Shown: one piece after another, positions 37,276 to 45,215 of the stretch
Position numbering within the stretch: position 1 is the stretch's first letter
Layout: each line of letters starts with the position of its first letter
Virus record (IMG/VR): IMGVR_UViG_3300037493_003528
Coordinates: 1-64,000 of that record
From: a virus
Length of the DNA stretch: 64,000 nt
Strand: one strand, 5' to 3'
Program-made: the position numbers and the translations under genes
Notes under the pieces: generated by a model
Told to the model about the DNA's origin: nothing
The model's database searches: none
The model's input: the letters and a program-made list of their open reading frames with translations, nothing else

Positions 37276-38291
37276 CAAAAGATTATCAAGCTATAAAAAT
37301 AAGACGTGATATACCATTTTGTAGATCTGTTGGTATTGTAGATAATTACATGAGTGTAGGAACGTGTGGTTATATTGGTGGTGGTAATTATTACACTGAA
37401 TATAGTTATGCACCATACTATTTTGTGGAGATGATTACATTTTCAACATCCATTTTGTCGTATTGTTGTCCTGCTACATTGGTTACTGTTACATCATATA
37501 TTTTTAGGACTGCGACCATAACAGATTTTAGTACGTTTGGTTATTGGATAGGAGGTACTGGGGATGCTGCAACAACAGAAGTAATAACTTATTCTACAAG
37601 AGTTACTAATGCTAAAAGTACTAGTAATCTTATACATGCCAGAATTGGATTAGTTGGAATAGGTGATGGTGTATTATATGGATATGTAATAGGTTGCACA
37701 GATGTTTCTGATGCAGTAGAAAAACTTACATATTCTACTGGCACGTTTTCTGCAAAAACAGATTATAATTTGAGTGTGAAGAGAAATATGAGTGGAAGTT
37801 TATCAGATGGATCTATGTATAATAGTCCAGTTAGAGGTTATATCGCTGGTGGAATAGATACTGATACTGTTATACAAAATGTAACAGATGAAATTATATA
37901 TTCTACTGGTGTGATGTCTGCAGTTACAGCTGCAAATTTGCCTGTTGCGAAACATACTTTGGTAGGATTATCAGATGGATTTAGTTATGGATATTTTTGT
38001 GGTGGAATTTCTACAGCTTATTCGTATTCTATAGCTGAATTAGTTTTTTCTACTAGTGTAACATCAGCTGTTACAACACCTAGATTAAGTTATGCTAGAG
38101 CACGAATGTCAGCTATATCAGATGGTATTATGTGTGGATATATAGTGTGTGGAGAATATACTAATTATTATTCAGCAATGATACAGACAATTGACAAACT
38201 TACATATTCTACACACGTAATAAGTTCTGATACTTATGAAAGGGTATATAAGTCACGAGTTGGTTCTGCTGGTATATCGGAGGCATGTTAA
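37272..38291 (+). CDS. Kelch-like repeat fibre protein, paralogue 2
   Basis: 339 residues, ATGA-coupled to paralogue 1. About six repeats: 'TCGYIGGGN', 'TFGYWIGGTG', 'LYGYVIGCTD', 'VRGYIAGGID', 'SYGYFCGGIS', 'MCGYIVCGEY', each followed by 'YSTxVxSAxTxxNL' strands. Predicted beta-propeller. Sequence divergence between the pair suggests different ligand specificity. Confidence 0.7.
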   Translation: MTKDYQAIKIRRDIPFCRSVGIVDNYMSVGTCGYIGGGNYYTEYSYAPYYFVEMITFSTSILSYCCPATLVTVTSYIFRTATITDFSTFGYWIGGTGDAATTEVITYSTRVTNAKSTSNLIHARIGLVGIGDGVLYGYVIGCTDVSDAVEKLTYSTGTFSAKTDYNLSVKRNMSGSLSDGSMYNSPVRGYIAGGIDTDTVIQNVTDEIIYSTGVMSAVTAANLPVAKHTLVGLSDGFSYGYFCGGISTAYSYSIAELVFSTSVTSAVTTPRLSYARARMSAISDGIMCGYIVCGEYTNYYSAMIQTIDKLTYSTHVISSDTYERVYKSRVGSAGISEAC

Positions 38292-39410
38292 ATGGATAAA
38301 GATATTTTGGATAAAATGCTGAGTGCATTTGATGAAATTCAGATGCCTAGAACACCGTATGCACTAGAAAATTTAGTTGTTAATTGCAAATTTACAACTG
38401 AACAGCAATATGCACAATGTGTGCTAGAATTATCAATAGCATACGACAATTTACGCACTGCTAAATTGAATACTAGAATAAAAGAAATACAAATAAAAAA
38501 TCATTTGGTATTTACAGAAACACAGCGTTGTAAAAGGGATATTTTGATTGTAGAATTGGAACAGTTGAGACGTACTATATTGGGTGCTGTAAGAGAATTT
38601 GAGGTGCTGTTCAACTTGTGGAAAAGTTATCCTATTAAGTATACAAGAGAACAACTAAATGATGCACAAAAAGAAGAATTTAGGATTCGTTTGGAAACAC
38701 AAGCACAGTTTGACATGAATGCATCAGGACGTATAAGTGCGAGCAACCAGGAAGGTTTGAGGCAAATTGGTAGAATGACATACCCACAATTGGATGTTTC
38801 TAGGGAAGTGGAAAAAAGATTTTTGGCGGATGGAAAGTTGCGCTGTCTTATGGTAATACCCACCATAAAAAAAGCTGAAACTGGATTGCCATGCATTGAA
38901 AATATTGCATTTCCTAGTGGTGCTGAGGTTAAAATTTTAAATGTTTTTGATAGAGCTGTTGATGATGCATATAATTATGCAATACAGATGGCTTTGGATG
39001 AACAATGTGATTTTGTTTTGACAATTGAGGATGATACTTTTCCACCAGCAGATGCATTTGTTAGCTTGTTGAAATTAATAAGAGAAAATTCTAAGTGTGT
39101 AGTTGGAGCCTGGTATCCAAAAAAAGAAGTCAGTTTGCAAGGTGCTCACATAGAAAAGATTGATAATGTACGTGGACCTATGTCAGCGGATGGAACAATA
39201 AAAGAGGCATACACAATTGCCATGGGTTGCACACTGTATCCAATTGGAATATTCATGAAAATACCATATCCTTGGTTCAAAACAACACCAAATATGACGC
39301 AGGACAGTTTCTTCTCACAATTAGCTAGGGAAGCTGGGTATAAGTTATTAGTAGATACATCGATAAAGTGCCGTCATATTGATGCAATGACGGGAAAGGT
39401 TTATGAATGA
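38292..39410 (+). CDS. Glycosyltransferase with N-terminal helical domain
   Basis: 372 residues. Residues 1-170 are helical ('LRTAKLNTRIKEIQIKNHL'). From 180: 'RCLMVIPTI', 'DDAYNYAIQMALDEQCDFVLTIEDDTFPP' (split near 218-246) with the DxD-like EDD, then 'DSFFSQLAREAGYKLLVDTSIKCRHID' (split near 337-363). This is a GT-A/GT2-like transferase of the kind found in phages with surface glycosylation. It sits between fibre and lysis genes. Confidence 0.75.
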   Translation: MDKDILDKMLSAFDEIQMPRTPYALENLVVNCKFTTEQQYAQCVLELSIAYDNLRTAKLNTRIKEIQIKNHLVFTETQRCKRDILIVELEQLRRTILGAVREFEVLFNLWKSYPIKYTREQLNDAQKEEFRIRLETQAQFDMNASGRISASNQEGLRQIGRMTYPQLDVSREVEKRFLADGKLRCLMVIPTIKKAETGLPCIENIAFPSGAEVKILNVFDRAVDDAYNYAIQMALDEQCDFVLTIEDDTFPPADAFVSLLKLIRENSKCVVGAWYPKKEVSLQGAHIEKIDNVRGPMSADGTIKEAYTIAMGCTLYPIGIFMKIPYPWFKTTPNMTQDSFFSQLAREAGYKLLVDTSIKCRHIDAMTGKVYE

Positions 39411-40279
39411 TACAGGGAATTGACACCAGTAAGTATGTTGATGATTGGAGAACTCCTAAGACTGTTGATTGGGAACAGTGCAAAGTAGCAGGTTGTAGAT
39501 TTGTAATCATGAGAGCCACTCTCAGTACAGATCAGCAGGATGTAGTTTACAAGTTACATAAGGAAGCACTGAGTGGTATTTTACCTAGAGGATCGTATCA
39601 TTATTACCGTACCACATCTAGCATAAGTGATCAGGTAAGGTATTATTACAATTTTGCTGGATGTTTGGAAATTGCACCTGTTATGGATTTAGAAGATTAT
39701 TATAAGGAACTTCCTTATGGACAAGCGTTGATTAACACTACTGAAAAGTTTCTCGCTGAGTGCGATCAAGCATTTGGTCAGGAAACTATTTTGTATACCA
39801 GCTATGATATTATCAAGAATTACATGGCATTACCTGCTGGACATCCGTTGACAAAGCGCAAATTATGGATTGCAAATTACGGTGTGAAAAAGCCACACAT
39901 AGCTCCATGGACAGAATATCTTTTGTGGCAATACTCAGACACTGTGGATGATCAGGGTCGTAATGCAACTTATTACGGATTTAATGAGTGCTTTGCATTG
40001 GATATGAATAAATTCCCTGGATCTGAGGAAGATTTTGCGAAATTTACATCCGGAGCAGTTGTTGATCCAATTCCTCCAGTGATTGGTGAGTTTACATTAA
40101 AAGCACAAATGGAGATGAGGGTCAGGACAGCACCAAATTTATTAGCTCCAGTTATTGGATCAATACCTATTGGTGCAACTATTAAACCTATTGGAATTGG
40201 GGGAGTAAATGCGTGGGCAGAACTGTCTCCAGGTCGCTGGACATGTGTTCAATTAGATACAGAAGTGTTTTATAAATAG
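39407..40279 (+). CDS. Endolysin: GH25 lysozyme with SH3-like C-terminus
   Basis: 290 residues. 'IQGIDTSKYVDDW' at 2, 'GCRFVIMRAT' near 26, 'GSYHYYR' near 63, 'APVMDLEDYYK' near 87 and 'LWQYSD' near 171 are the GH25 muramidase blocks, with catalytic Asp/Glu at DLED. A linker rich in P follows (around 215), then a bacterial SH3-like beta domain ('MRVRTAPNLLAPVIGSI'). It cuts peptidoglycan for lysis and indicates a Gram-positive-type wall. Confidence 0.9.
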   Translation: MIQGIDTSKYVDDWRTPKTVDWEQCKVAGCRFVIMRATLSTDQQDVVYKLHKEALSGILPRGSYHYYRTTSSISDQVRYYYNFAGCLEIAPVMDLEDYYKELPYGQALINTTEKFLAECDQAFGQETILYTSYDIIKNYMALPAGHPLTKRKLWIANYGVKKPHIAPWTEYLLWQYSDTVDDQGRNATYYGFNECFALDMNKFPGSEEDFAKFTSGAVVDPIPPVIGEFTLKAQMEMRVRTAPNLLAPVIGSIPIGATIKPIGIGGVNAWAELSPGRWTCVQLDTEVFYK

Positions 40280-40288
40280 GAGATTATT

Positions 40289-41080
40289 ATGGGTGCAAAA
40301 GTATTATACATAGATAAAGGGGATGCGATCCCGATAATAATACAATCAGGGATTGACGGGATTGTGGCAAAGCCAGCCCCAACTACATTTGGAATGATAA
40401 GCCAGTTATGTGCTGACAATAAGATACCATGTGGAATATTTTACGAAGTCGATATGTTCTGGTATGCCGACCAGGGATTCGATCCTGGTAATTTTACAAA
40501 GTGGCCATTGCCAGACAAGGATGCACAAATTCAATATTTGGACAGGTTCATCAATGGGCACACGGTTCAATTTTGCATGTTGGATTTTTCGGTCATTAAT
40601 CGTAATGGGCAATACCTTGATCCACCCTGGATCGGTAGCGTCGGTAGGCACTTCATGGATATGGTTAGGAAGCGTTACTCGAAACTTATTAAGACCACCT
40701 ATCTTTATCAGAATCTAGACCCAGTAACTCATTATCCTGGTAATCAGGAAATAGTCAGGTTGTTATCAGAAGAAAAAGCATCACTTGCTTTTCCTGATTT
40801 CGAAACTGGTATACTTTCCGGCAAACGTCCTAAGTTACCGTACGATGCCGGTAACTGGGAATGGTGGATGTATTCCAAATCTCCGAAGATGTTTACGTAT
40901 GCTCACGATGTAGATAGTTTGCGTAGAGATATGGGACTTACTTCTTTTATAACACCACCTATTATCCCTCCTACTACGAATCCTGGTACTATTCCCTCTG
41001 GTGTAGACATGGCAACGATAAATTCAAAGCTGGACGCTATTTTAGTGGCAACAAGCCGGATTAATTCAAAGTTCACGTAA
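40289..41080 (+). CDS. Second lysozyme-like TIM-barrel protein, catalytic site uncertain
   Basis: 263 residues. 'VLYIDKGDAIPIIIQSGIDGIVAKPA', 'IPCGIFYEVDMFWY', 'FCMLDFSVINRNG' and 'GNWEWWMYSKSP' (late W-Y block like WQYS) follow the strand order of GH25-like barrels, but the IDxS entry and DLEx site are not conserved. A proline-rich linker and a short helical tail (MATINSKLDAILVATSRI) follow. It may be an inactive or different glycosidase, or a virion protein. G/C use is higher than in neighbouring genes. Confidence 0.5.
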   Translation: MGAKVLYIDKGDAIPIIIQSGIDGIVAKPAPTTFGMISQLCADNKIPCGIFYEVDMFWYADQGFDPGNFTKWPLPDKDAQIQYLDRFINGHTVQFCMLDFSVINRNGQYLDPPWIGSVGRHFMDMVRKRYSKLIKTTYLYQNLDPVTHYPGNQEIVRLLSEEKASLAFPDFETGILSGKRPKLPYDAGNWEWWMYSKSPKMFTYAHDVDSLRRDMGLTSFITPPIIPPTTNPGTIPSGVDMATINSKLDAILVATSRINSKFT

Positions 41081-41091
41081 GGAGGAGCATT

Positions 41092-41382
41092 ATGGTAGTG
41101 TTTTCAGGAGTCAATTTGTGCCTATCGATGCTGTTGTTAATGTCCTCGGTTAGGTATTACTATAAGGTCAAAAATGTTTGCAATTGGGCATGGTTGTTAT
41201 TTTTGACAATTGCCATTTCGGTAGGATGGGTAATTGTGTATGCTATAACGTTATTTACACCAGAGGCTATCCATTCCAGTTTTAATGCTGAAGTAACAAA
41301 CCCGCTATTCACATTGACATTAACGTTGATGGTAGCAAACCAATTAATAGGAGCAAAGCGTTATGCAAATAAACTTAGTTGA
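41092..41382 (+). CDS. Small membrane protein in lysis cassette
   Basis: 96 residues, about three hydrophobic segments: 'LCLSMLLLMSS' near 8-20, 'WAWLLFLTIAISVGWVIVYAITL' (split near 32-55) and 'LFTLTLTLMVANQLIG' near 72-88. Strong AAGGAGGAG site. The position right after the endolysin genes suggests a holin or holin-like role. Confidence 0.6.
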   Translation: MVVFSGVNLCLSMLLLMSSVRYYYKVKNVCNWAWLLFLTIAISVGWVIVYAITLFTPEAIHSSFNAEVTNPLFTLTLTLMVANQLIGAKRYANKLS

Positions 41383-41722
41383 TATTATCTCCGGAATAGG
41401 AGTATTAATAATTTTATGGAAAGCCATGAAGCTGACTCCCAAAGAAGGGAAGGTACTGGATGCGGATGCAGTACTCAAGTATCAGGAAGCATTAACTAAT
41501 CAAATTAGCATAAGTGATGAACTGCGAAAATGCATTACACTTTTGGAAGATGAAGCTAAAGTGTGGCACGCTAAACAAGAAAAATTTGAAGATACGGTTA
41601 TGAAACTGAATCTTAAAATCGAGAATCTGCAAACCGCAGTTGATCTGCTATCTGCTCAGGTTACCTTACTTGGCGGAGAACCATTTGGAAAAAAGAAAGA
41701 AGGAAAGGAGGTGAATAAATGA
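41363..41722 (+). CDS. Membrane-anchored coiled-coil protein of the lysis cassette
   Basis: 119 residues. N-terminal membrane helix 'LVDIISGIGVLIILWKA' near 4-21, then a long coiled coil ('LNLKIENLQTAVDLLSAQVTLLG' near 88-110) and a lysine-rich end. Overlaps the previous gene by 20 bases and the next by 4. The architecture resembles XhlA-type or holin-associated proteins of Gram-positive phages. Confidence 0.55.
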   Translation: MQINLVDIISGIGVLIILWKAMKLTPKEGKVLDADAVLKYQEALTNQISISDELRKCITLLEDEAKVWHAKQEKFEDTVMKLNLKIENLQTAVDLLSAQVTLLGGEPFGKKKEGKEVNK

Positions 41723-41910
41723 ATACAAAACTAAAGTACCTATTGACAAGTCGCAAGTTCTGGGCAGCGTTTATCGGACTGGCTTTAATGACTACAAAAA
41801 CATTTAAACCAGATTTCCCAATTGCGGAAGAGGAGTTAACCAACATTGTCTACATTCTTGTAGCATATATTGTTGGAACAAGTATTGAGACAAAAGCTAG
41901 GAGTGGATAA
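41719..41910 (+). CDS. Holin
   Basis: 63 residues with two membrane helices: 'SRKFWAAFIGLALMTT' near 11-26 and 'LTNIVYILVAYIVGTSIE' near 41-58, with 'KYLLTSRKFW' before the first. This is the layout of short class II holins next to endolysins. Strong AAAGGAGGTGAATA site. It would permeabilise the membrane and release the endolysin. Confidence 0.65.
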   Translation: MNTKLKYLLTSRKFWAAFIGLALMTTKTFKPDFPIAEEELTNIVYILVAYIVGTSIETKARSG

Positions 41911-42128
41911 TGAATTTTGGATTAGCATTTGAGATGGTGAAACTTGGTAATGGTATGAGATTACCACATTGGAGTTCTGATGTTGTTATACGAGCACAAT
42001 TACCTGATGCAAACAGTAAAATGACAGTTCCATATTTGTATGTTAGCAGTCGACTTGGTTGTGTTCCATGGGTAGTAACTGTAATAGAATTGTTTGCTAC
42101 AAATTGGGAAGTTGTTTCTGTTGATTAA
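41910..42128 (+). CDS. DUF2829/Tad2-like protein (possible anti-Thoeris)
   Basis: 72 residues. 'MNFGLAFEMVKLGNGMRLPHWSS' (split) and 'MTVPYLYVSS...VPWVVTVIELFATNWEVV' follow the DUF2829 pattern: MxFgxAlexxkxGxxvxRxxW ... pyl ... PW....dllA.DWevv. Some DUF2829 proteins are Tad2, which bind and hold the gcADPR signal of Thoeris defence. Others have no shown function. It shares TAATG with the holin and could be a misplaced anti-defence gene at the end of the lysis cassette. Confidence 0.6.
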   Translation: MNFGLAFEMVKLGNGMRLPHWSSDVVIRAQLPDANSKMTVPYLYVSSRLGCVPWVVTVIELFATNWEVVSVD

Positions 42129-42141
42129 ATTTGTAAGCATG

Positions 42142-42152
42142 CAAGTTTAGTA
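42142..42152 (+). promoter_or_regulatory. CAAGTTTAGTA motif, copy before GT4 gene
   Basis: The exact 11-mer sits in the 28-base gap before 42157. With upstream ATTAAATTTG (about 42124-42133) it can form a 10-bp RNA stem using G-U pairs, so the element may act as RNA. The start codon follows five bases after the motif, leaving no room for a usual ribosome binding site. Confidence 0.4.
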
Positions 42153-42156
42153 ATGC

Positions 42157-43284
42157 ATGAGAACAAAACTTAGATTACATGTATTAGGTTTAGCTCACGT
42201 CCCTACTCATAGGGACGTGAGTATGTGTGCATACACACAGAAGATTTTGAAGTTTTCTGAGATGATGACAGAATTGGGTCACGAGGTTTATCTTTATTGT
42301 GGAGAGGGTAGTGATGTTAAGTGCACAGAATTGATACAATGTATCACTAACCAGGAGCGTATTGATTGTTATGGTGATTATGACTGGCGCACTGAGTTTT
42401 TCAAACATGATGGTAAAGACTCTGCATACGTAACATTCAATAACAATGCCGTAAGAGAGATAAATAAGAGAAAAGAAAACAAAGATATTCTATGTATCAC
42501 AATGGGAAATTACCAGCAGGTTGTTATTGATGGTACTGGTTTACTTGCAGTAGAGACAGGAATAGGTTATACAGGTACGTGCACAAAGTTCAAGGTATAT
42601 GAATCATATTCTTGGATGCATTACATGTATGGTATTACAAGAGTAAATGATGGACCATCGTACGATTGTGTTATACCAAATTATTTTTATCCTGCTGATT
42701 TTCCATATGTTAAAAAGAAGAAAGATTATTACCTTTACATTGGCAGAATTATATTACGTAAGGGTGTAGACATTGCAGTTCAGGTAACTAAGGAAATTGG
42801 TGCTACACTTATAATCGCAGGACAGGGTACTCTCAAAAATGAGACAGAACATATTGATATTCAAGGGGATCATATTAAGTTTGTTGGTTCTGTTTTATCT
42901 GCCGAACGATCTGTATTGATGGGAAATGCTAAAGCAGTATTTGTTCCAACTTATTACATAGAACCATTTGGTGGAGTAGCTGTAGAAGCCATGATGTGCG
43001 GTACTCCAGTAATAACTAGTGATTGGGGCGCATTTACGGAAACTGTTCTACATGGAGTCACTGGGTATCGTTGTCGTACTATTGATGACTATATCTGGTC
43101 GGCAAAGAATATCAATAAAATATCCACTAGGGCGTGTAGGGACTGGGCAATTAGAAATTTTTCGTGTGAAAGAATTGGTGCAATGTATGAGGAATATTTC
43201 TTTAAGATAATGGATTTATGGAAATCTGGGTGGGGAGAATTACATCCTGAAAGAACTGAATTAAATTGGTTAAGGAAATATTAA
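42157..43284 (+). CDS. GT4-type glycosyltransferase
   Basis: 375 residues. N-terminal 'HVLGLAHVPTHRDVSMCAYTQKILKF' then the GT-B C-terminal half: 'YYLYIGRIILRKGVDIAVQVTKEIGATLIIAGQG' (split near 190-225), 'VFVPTYYIEPFGGVAVEAMMCGTPVITSDWGAFTE' (split near 262-297) with the E-x7-E nucleotide-sugar motif. Transfers an activated sugar to an unknown acceptor. Coupled to the next methyltransferase. Confidence 0.85.
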   Translation: MRTKLRLHVLGLAHVPTHRDVSMCAYTQKILKFSEMMTELGHEVYLYCGEGSDVKCTELIQCITNQERIDCYGDYDWRTEFFKHDGKDSAYVTFNNNAVREINKRKENKDILCITMGNYQQVVIDGTGLLAVETGIGYTGTCTKFKVYESYSWMHYMYGITRVNDGPSYDCVIPNYFYPADFPYVKKKKDYYLYIGRIILRKGVDIAVQVTKEIGATLIIAGQGTLKNETEHIDIQGDHIKFVGSVLSAERSVLMGNAKAVFVPTYYIEPFGGVAVEAMMCGTPVITSDWGAFTETVLHGVTGYRCRTIDDYIWSAKNINKISTRACRDWAIRNFSCERIGAMYEEYFFKIMDLWKSGWGELHPERTELNWLRKY

Positions 43285-43288
43285 CTTT

Positions 43289-43849
43289 ATGGATAAAAAA
43301 TATTTTACTGAGTTAACCATTGAAGAAACACCGTTTGCTAATAATCTTGGTGCTGCAATCATTGATATATTTGCTCCTAAATCAGTGGTAGATGTTGGTT
43401 GCGCTACAGGTTTGTATCTTAAACCGTTGATAGAGAATAATATTGCAGTTCTCGGGATAGATTCTAGCGGTGTTGCTGTAGAAAATGCAGTTATACCACT
43501 GAAATATTTAGTGAGAGTTAACATCTTGGATCTATCATTAAAGTTACAAAGGAATATGTATGATTTATGTATATGCTTGGAAGTTTTGGAGCATATAGAA
43601 GCACAGTATTCACTAAAAGTTATCAAGAATCTTGTGCAACTATCAGATACAATTATATTTTCTGCTGCACAACCTATGCAGGGTGGGGAGGGACACGTGA
43701 ATTGTCGTCCACGCAATTATTGGGAATCTTTATTCGTTTCCCTAAATTTTTATAGAGATATTGAGAAAGAGATTTTATTGAAGGAAAGGATTCTTAAAGG
43801 AGTATATATGGGATGGTTCATAAACAATTTTATGATATTCATTAAGTAG
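43289..43849 (+). CDS. Class I SAM-dependent methyltransferase
   Basis: 186 residues. 'SVVDVGCATGLYLKPLIE' near 32 (motif I), 'VLGIDSSGVAVENA' near 53 and 'YDLCICLEVLEHIE' near 92 (motif post II) are classical. It lies four bases after the GT4 gene. Likely acts on a sugar or a small metabolite; the substrate is unknown. Confidence 0.85.
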   Translation: MDKKYFTELTIEETPFANNLGAAIIDIFAPKSVVDVGCATGLYLKPLIENNIAVLGIDSSGVAVENAVIPLKYLVRVNILDLSLKLQRNMYDLCICLEVLEHIEAQYSLKVIKNLVQLSDTIIFSAAQPMQGGEGHVNCRPRNYWESLFVSLNFYRDIEKEILLKERILKGVYMGWFINNFMIFIK

Positions 43850-43850
43850 C

Positions 43851-43914
43851 GGTATATTTATACGACAATAGCAAGTTTAGCAAATTAGACTAAATTTTGT
43901 TATTGGAGGATATT
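43851..43914 (+). promoter_or_regulatory. Leader of the thymidylate-synthase-like gene: two motifs and an RNA stem
   Basis: GGTATATTTA (43851-43860) is followed by CAAGTTTAGCA (43872-43882). CAATAGCAAGTTTAG (43866-43880) can pair with CTAAATTTTGTTATTG (43890-43905) by about 15 bp including G-U pairs and one bulge; because of the G-U pairs it is an RNA rather than DNA palindrome. The stem ends at the GGAGGA ribosome binding site, so it may govern translation of the gene at 43915. Confidence 0.5.
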
Positions 43915-45009
43915 ATGAGTTACATAAATTTTACTACGGCTCTCGTCAACGAACTGGGAAATTTGTTGGATGATGGGAAGTTTGTTGATATTGTAGGACG
44001 TACTGGTGTCAAGTCTTCAACACTTGAACTAACTGGTCGACTCATAACCATAGATAAACCTACTGAGCGTGTTATATGCATTCCTCACAGGAATAATAAC
44101 ATATTTGCTACAGTTGCAGAGACTGTATGGGTTCTTGCTGGTCGCAATGATGTTAATTTCTTATCAAGATATTTACCTAGAGCGGTAAATTTCTCGGATG
44201 ATGGTGTCGTGTGGAGAGCTGGTTATGGTCCCAGACTTAGGAATTATGACGGTGTAGATCAGATAATGAATGTTGTAAATATACTAAAGAGTAACCTTAC
44301 CAGCCGTCAGGCTGTTATATCAATATTTGATCCACGAAAAGATTATGAAGATTCAAAAGATATCCCATGCACAAATTGGATACACTTCATGGTGCGTGAT
44401 GGTAAATTACTCATGTCAATAGTGATGCGTAGTAATGATATAATTTGGGGTGCGTCTGGGATTAACTGGTTTGAGTGGTCTGTCTTACACGAATATGTTG
44501 CACAAGCAGTTGGTGTGGATGTTGGAAAAATGACATATTTTGCAGATTCCCTGCACCTGTACTCAGATCATTATGGTAAAGCAGAGAAAATCGTTAAAAC
44601 ATATACATCTAATATGTATACTGCTTTTGGATTCGAGTCTGATAAGTTAGTCGTTGGTGCTGATATGGATGAAATACTCAGTGAGATTCTTGAAATTGAA
44701 GACATGATATCGGTTAATGCTTATGCTAGGGGAGGCATGACAATCTTCTCAGATCCAGATGCTGGTTTACTGGGTCGTTTTCGGGATATGCTTATTTTGT
44801 GGAATTTCATAAAAATTGACGATACATATGGTATCACACACGTTTTGAATAGTATGTATCGTGAGAATGGTAACTTGGATTTGAGGGTTGCTGCGATAGA
44901 GTATATAACAAGAACAAAGGAATTACCGTCGGGTGTTCCAGTTCATCCAAATGAAATCGCATTTTTGTCACAATTTTCTGCTACAAATAAGGTCACGAAT
45001 TTATTGTGA
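43915..45009 (+). CDS. Thymidylate-synthase-family enzyme, possibly dUMP hydroxymethyltransferase
   Basis: 364 residues from ATG 43915 (GGAGGATATT site). 'AETVWVLAGRNDVNFLSRYLP' near 67, 'IPCTNWIHFMVRDGKLLMSIVMRSNDIIWGASGINWFEWSVLHEY' (split near 148-192) and 'YFADSLHLYSDHY' near 207 follow the thymidylate synthase fold: the nucleophile Cys, the RSxD, the (G)xN recognition and the final HxY. 'MRSND..WG' and a Trp-rich N loop differ from host ThyA. dUMP and dCMP hydroxymethylases belong here. With the hmdU kinase at the left end, 5-hydroxymethyl-dUMP formation is the preferred reading; plain thymidylate synthase is possible. Confidence 0.75.
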   Translation: MSYINFTTALVNELGNLLDDGKFVDIVGRTGVKSSTLELTGRLITIDKPTERVICIPHRNNNIFATVAETVWVLAGRNDVNFLSRYLPRAVNFSDDGVVWRAGYGPRLRNYDGVDQIMNVVNILKSNLTSRQAVISIFDPRKDYEDSKDIPCTNWIHFMVRDGKLLMSIVMRSNDIIWGASGINWFEWSVLHEYVAQAVGVDVGKMTYFADSLHLYSDHYGKAEKIVKTYTSNMYTAFGFESDKLVVGADMDEILSEILEIEDMISVNAYARGGMTIFSDPDAGLLGRFRDMLILWNFIKIDDTYGITHVLNSMYRENGNLDLRVAAIEYITRTKELPSGVPVHPNEIAFLSQFSATNKVTNLL

Positions 45010-45215
45010 TTTATATAACACTTTTCCGTGGTCGGAATCTCCAGGTACACTATATAATACCGTGCATTGTATATAGCTGTGCAAATTTAGATAATAATGA
45101 TAATAGTTATAATAATGTATAATAAGAATCAATCAAAAAAGCTTTATACAATATTACAGTATACTAACGTATACTGTAAATTGTAAGGGATCTCCGATCC
45201 CACAAGGATAATATA
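45010..45215 (+). promoter_or_regulatory. Portal leader with two hairpins
   Basis: 206 bases without a gene. It contains TTACAGTATAC (45154-45164) / GTATACTGTAA (45169-45179), an 11-bp stem with TAAC loop, directly followed by TTGT-aa-GGGATC (45181-45192) / GATCCC-ACAA (45196-45205), whose 3' end abuts the AAGGATA ribosome binding site of the portal gene. TATATAATA near 45050 and a TTGTATATA near 45070 are possible promoter pieces. I see no open frame here. Confidence 0.5.

Noticed and set aside
39407-41080. Two endolysins of equal standing
   Set aside because: Only the first gene keeps the GH25 catalytic blocks; the second shares a fold pattern at best, so it was not called a lysozyme.
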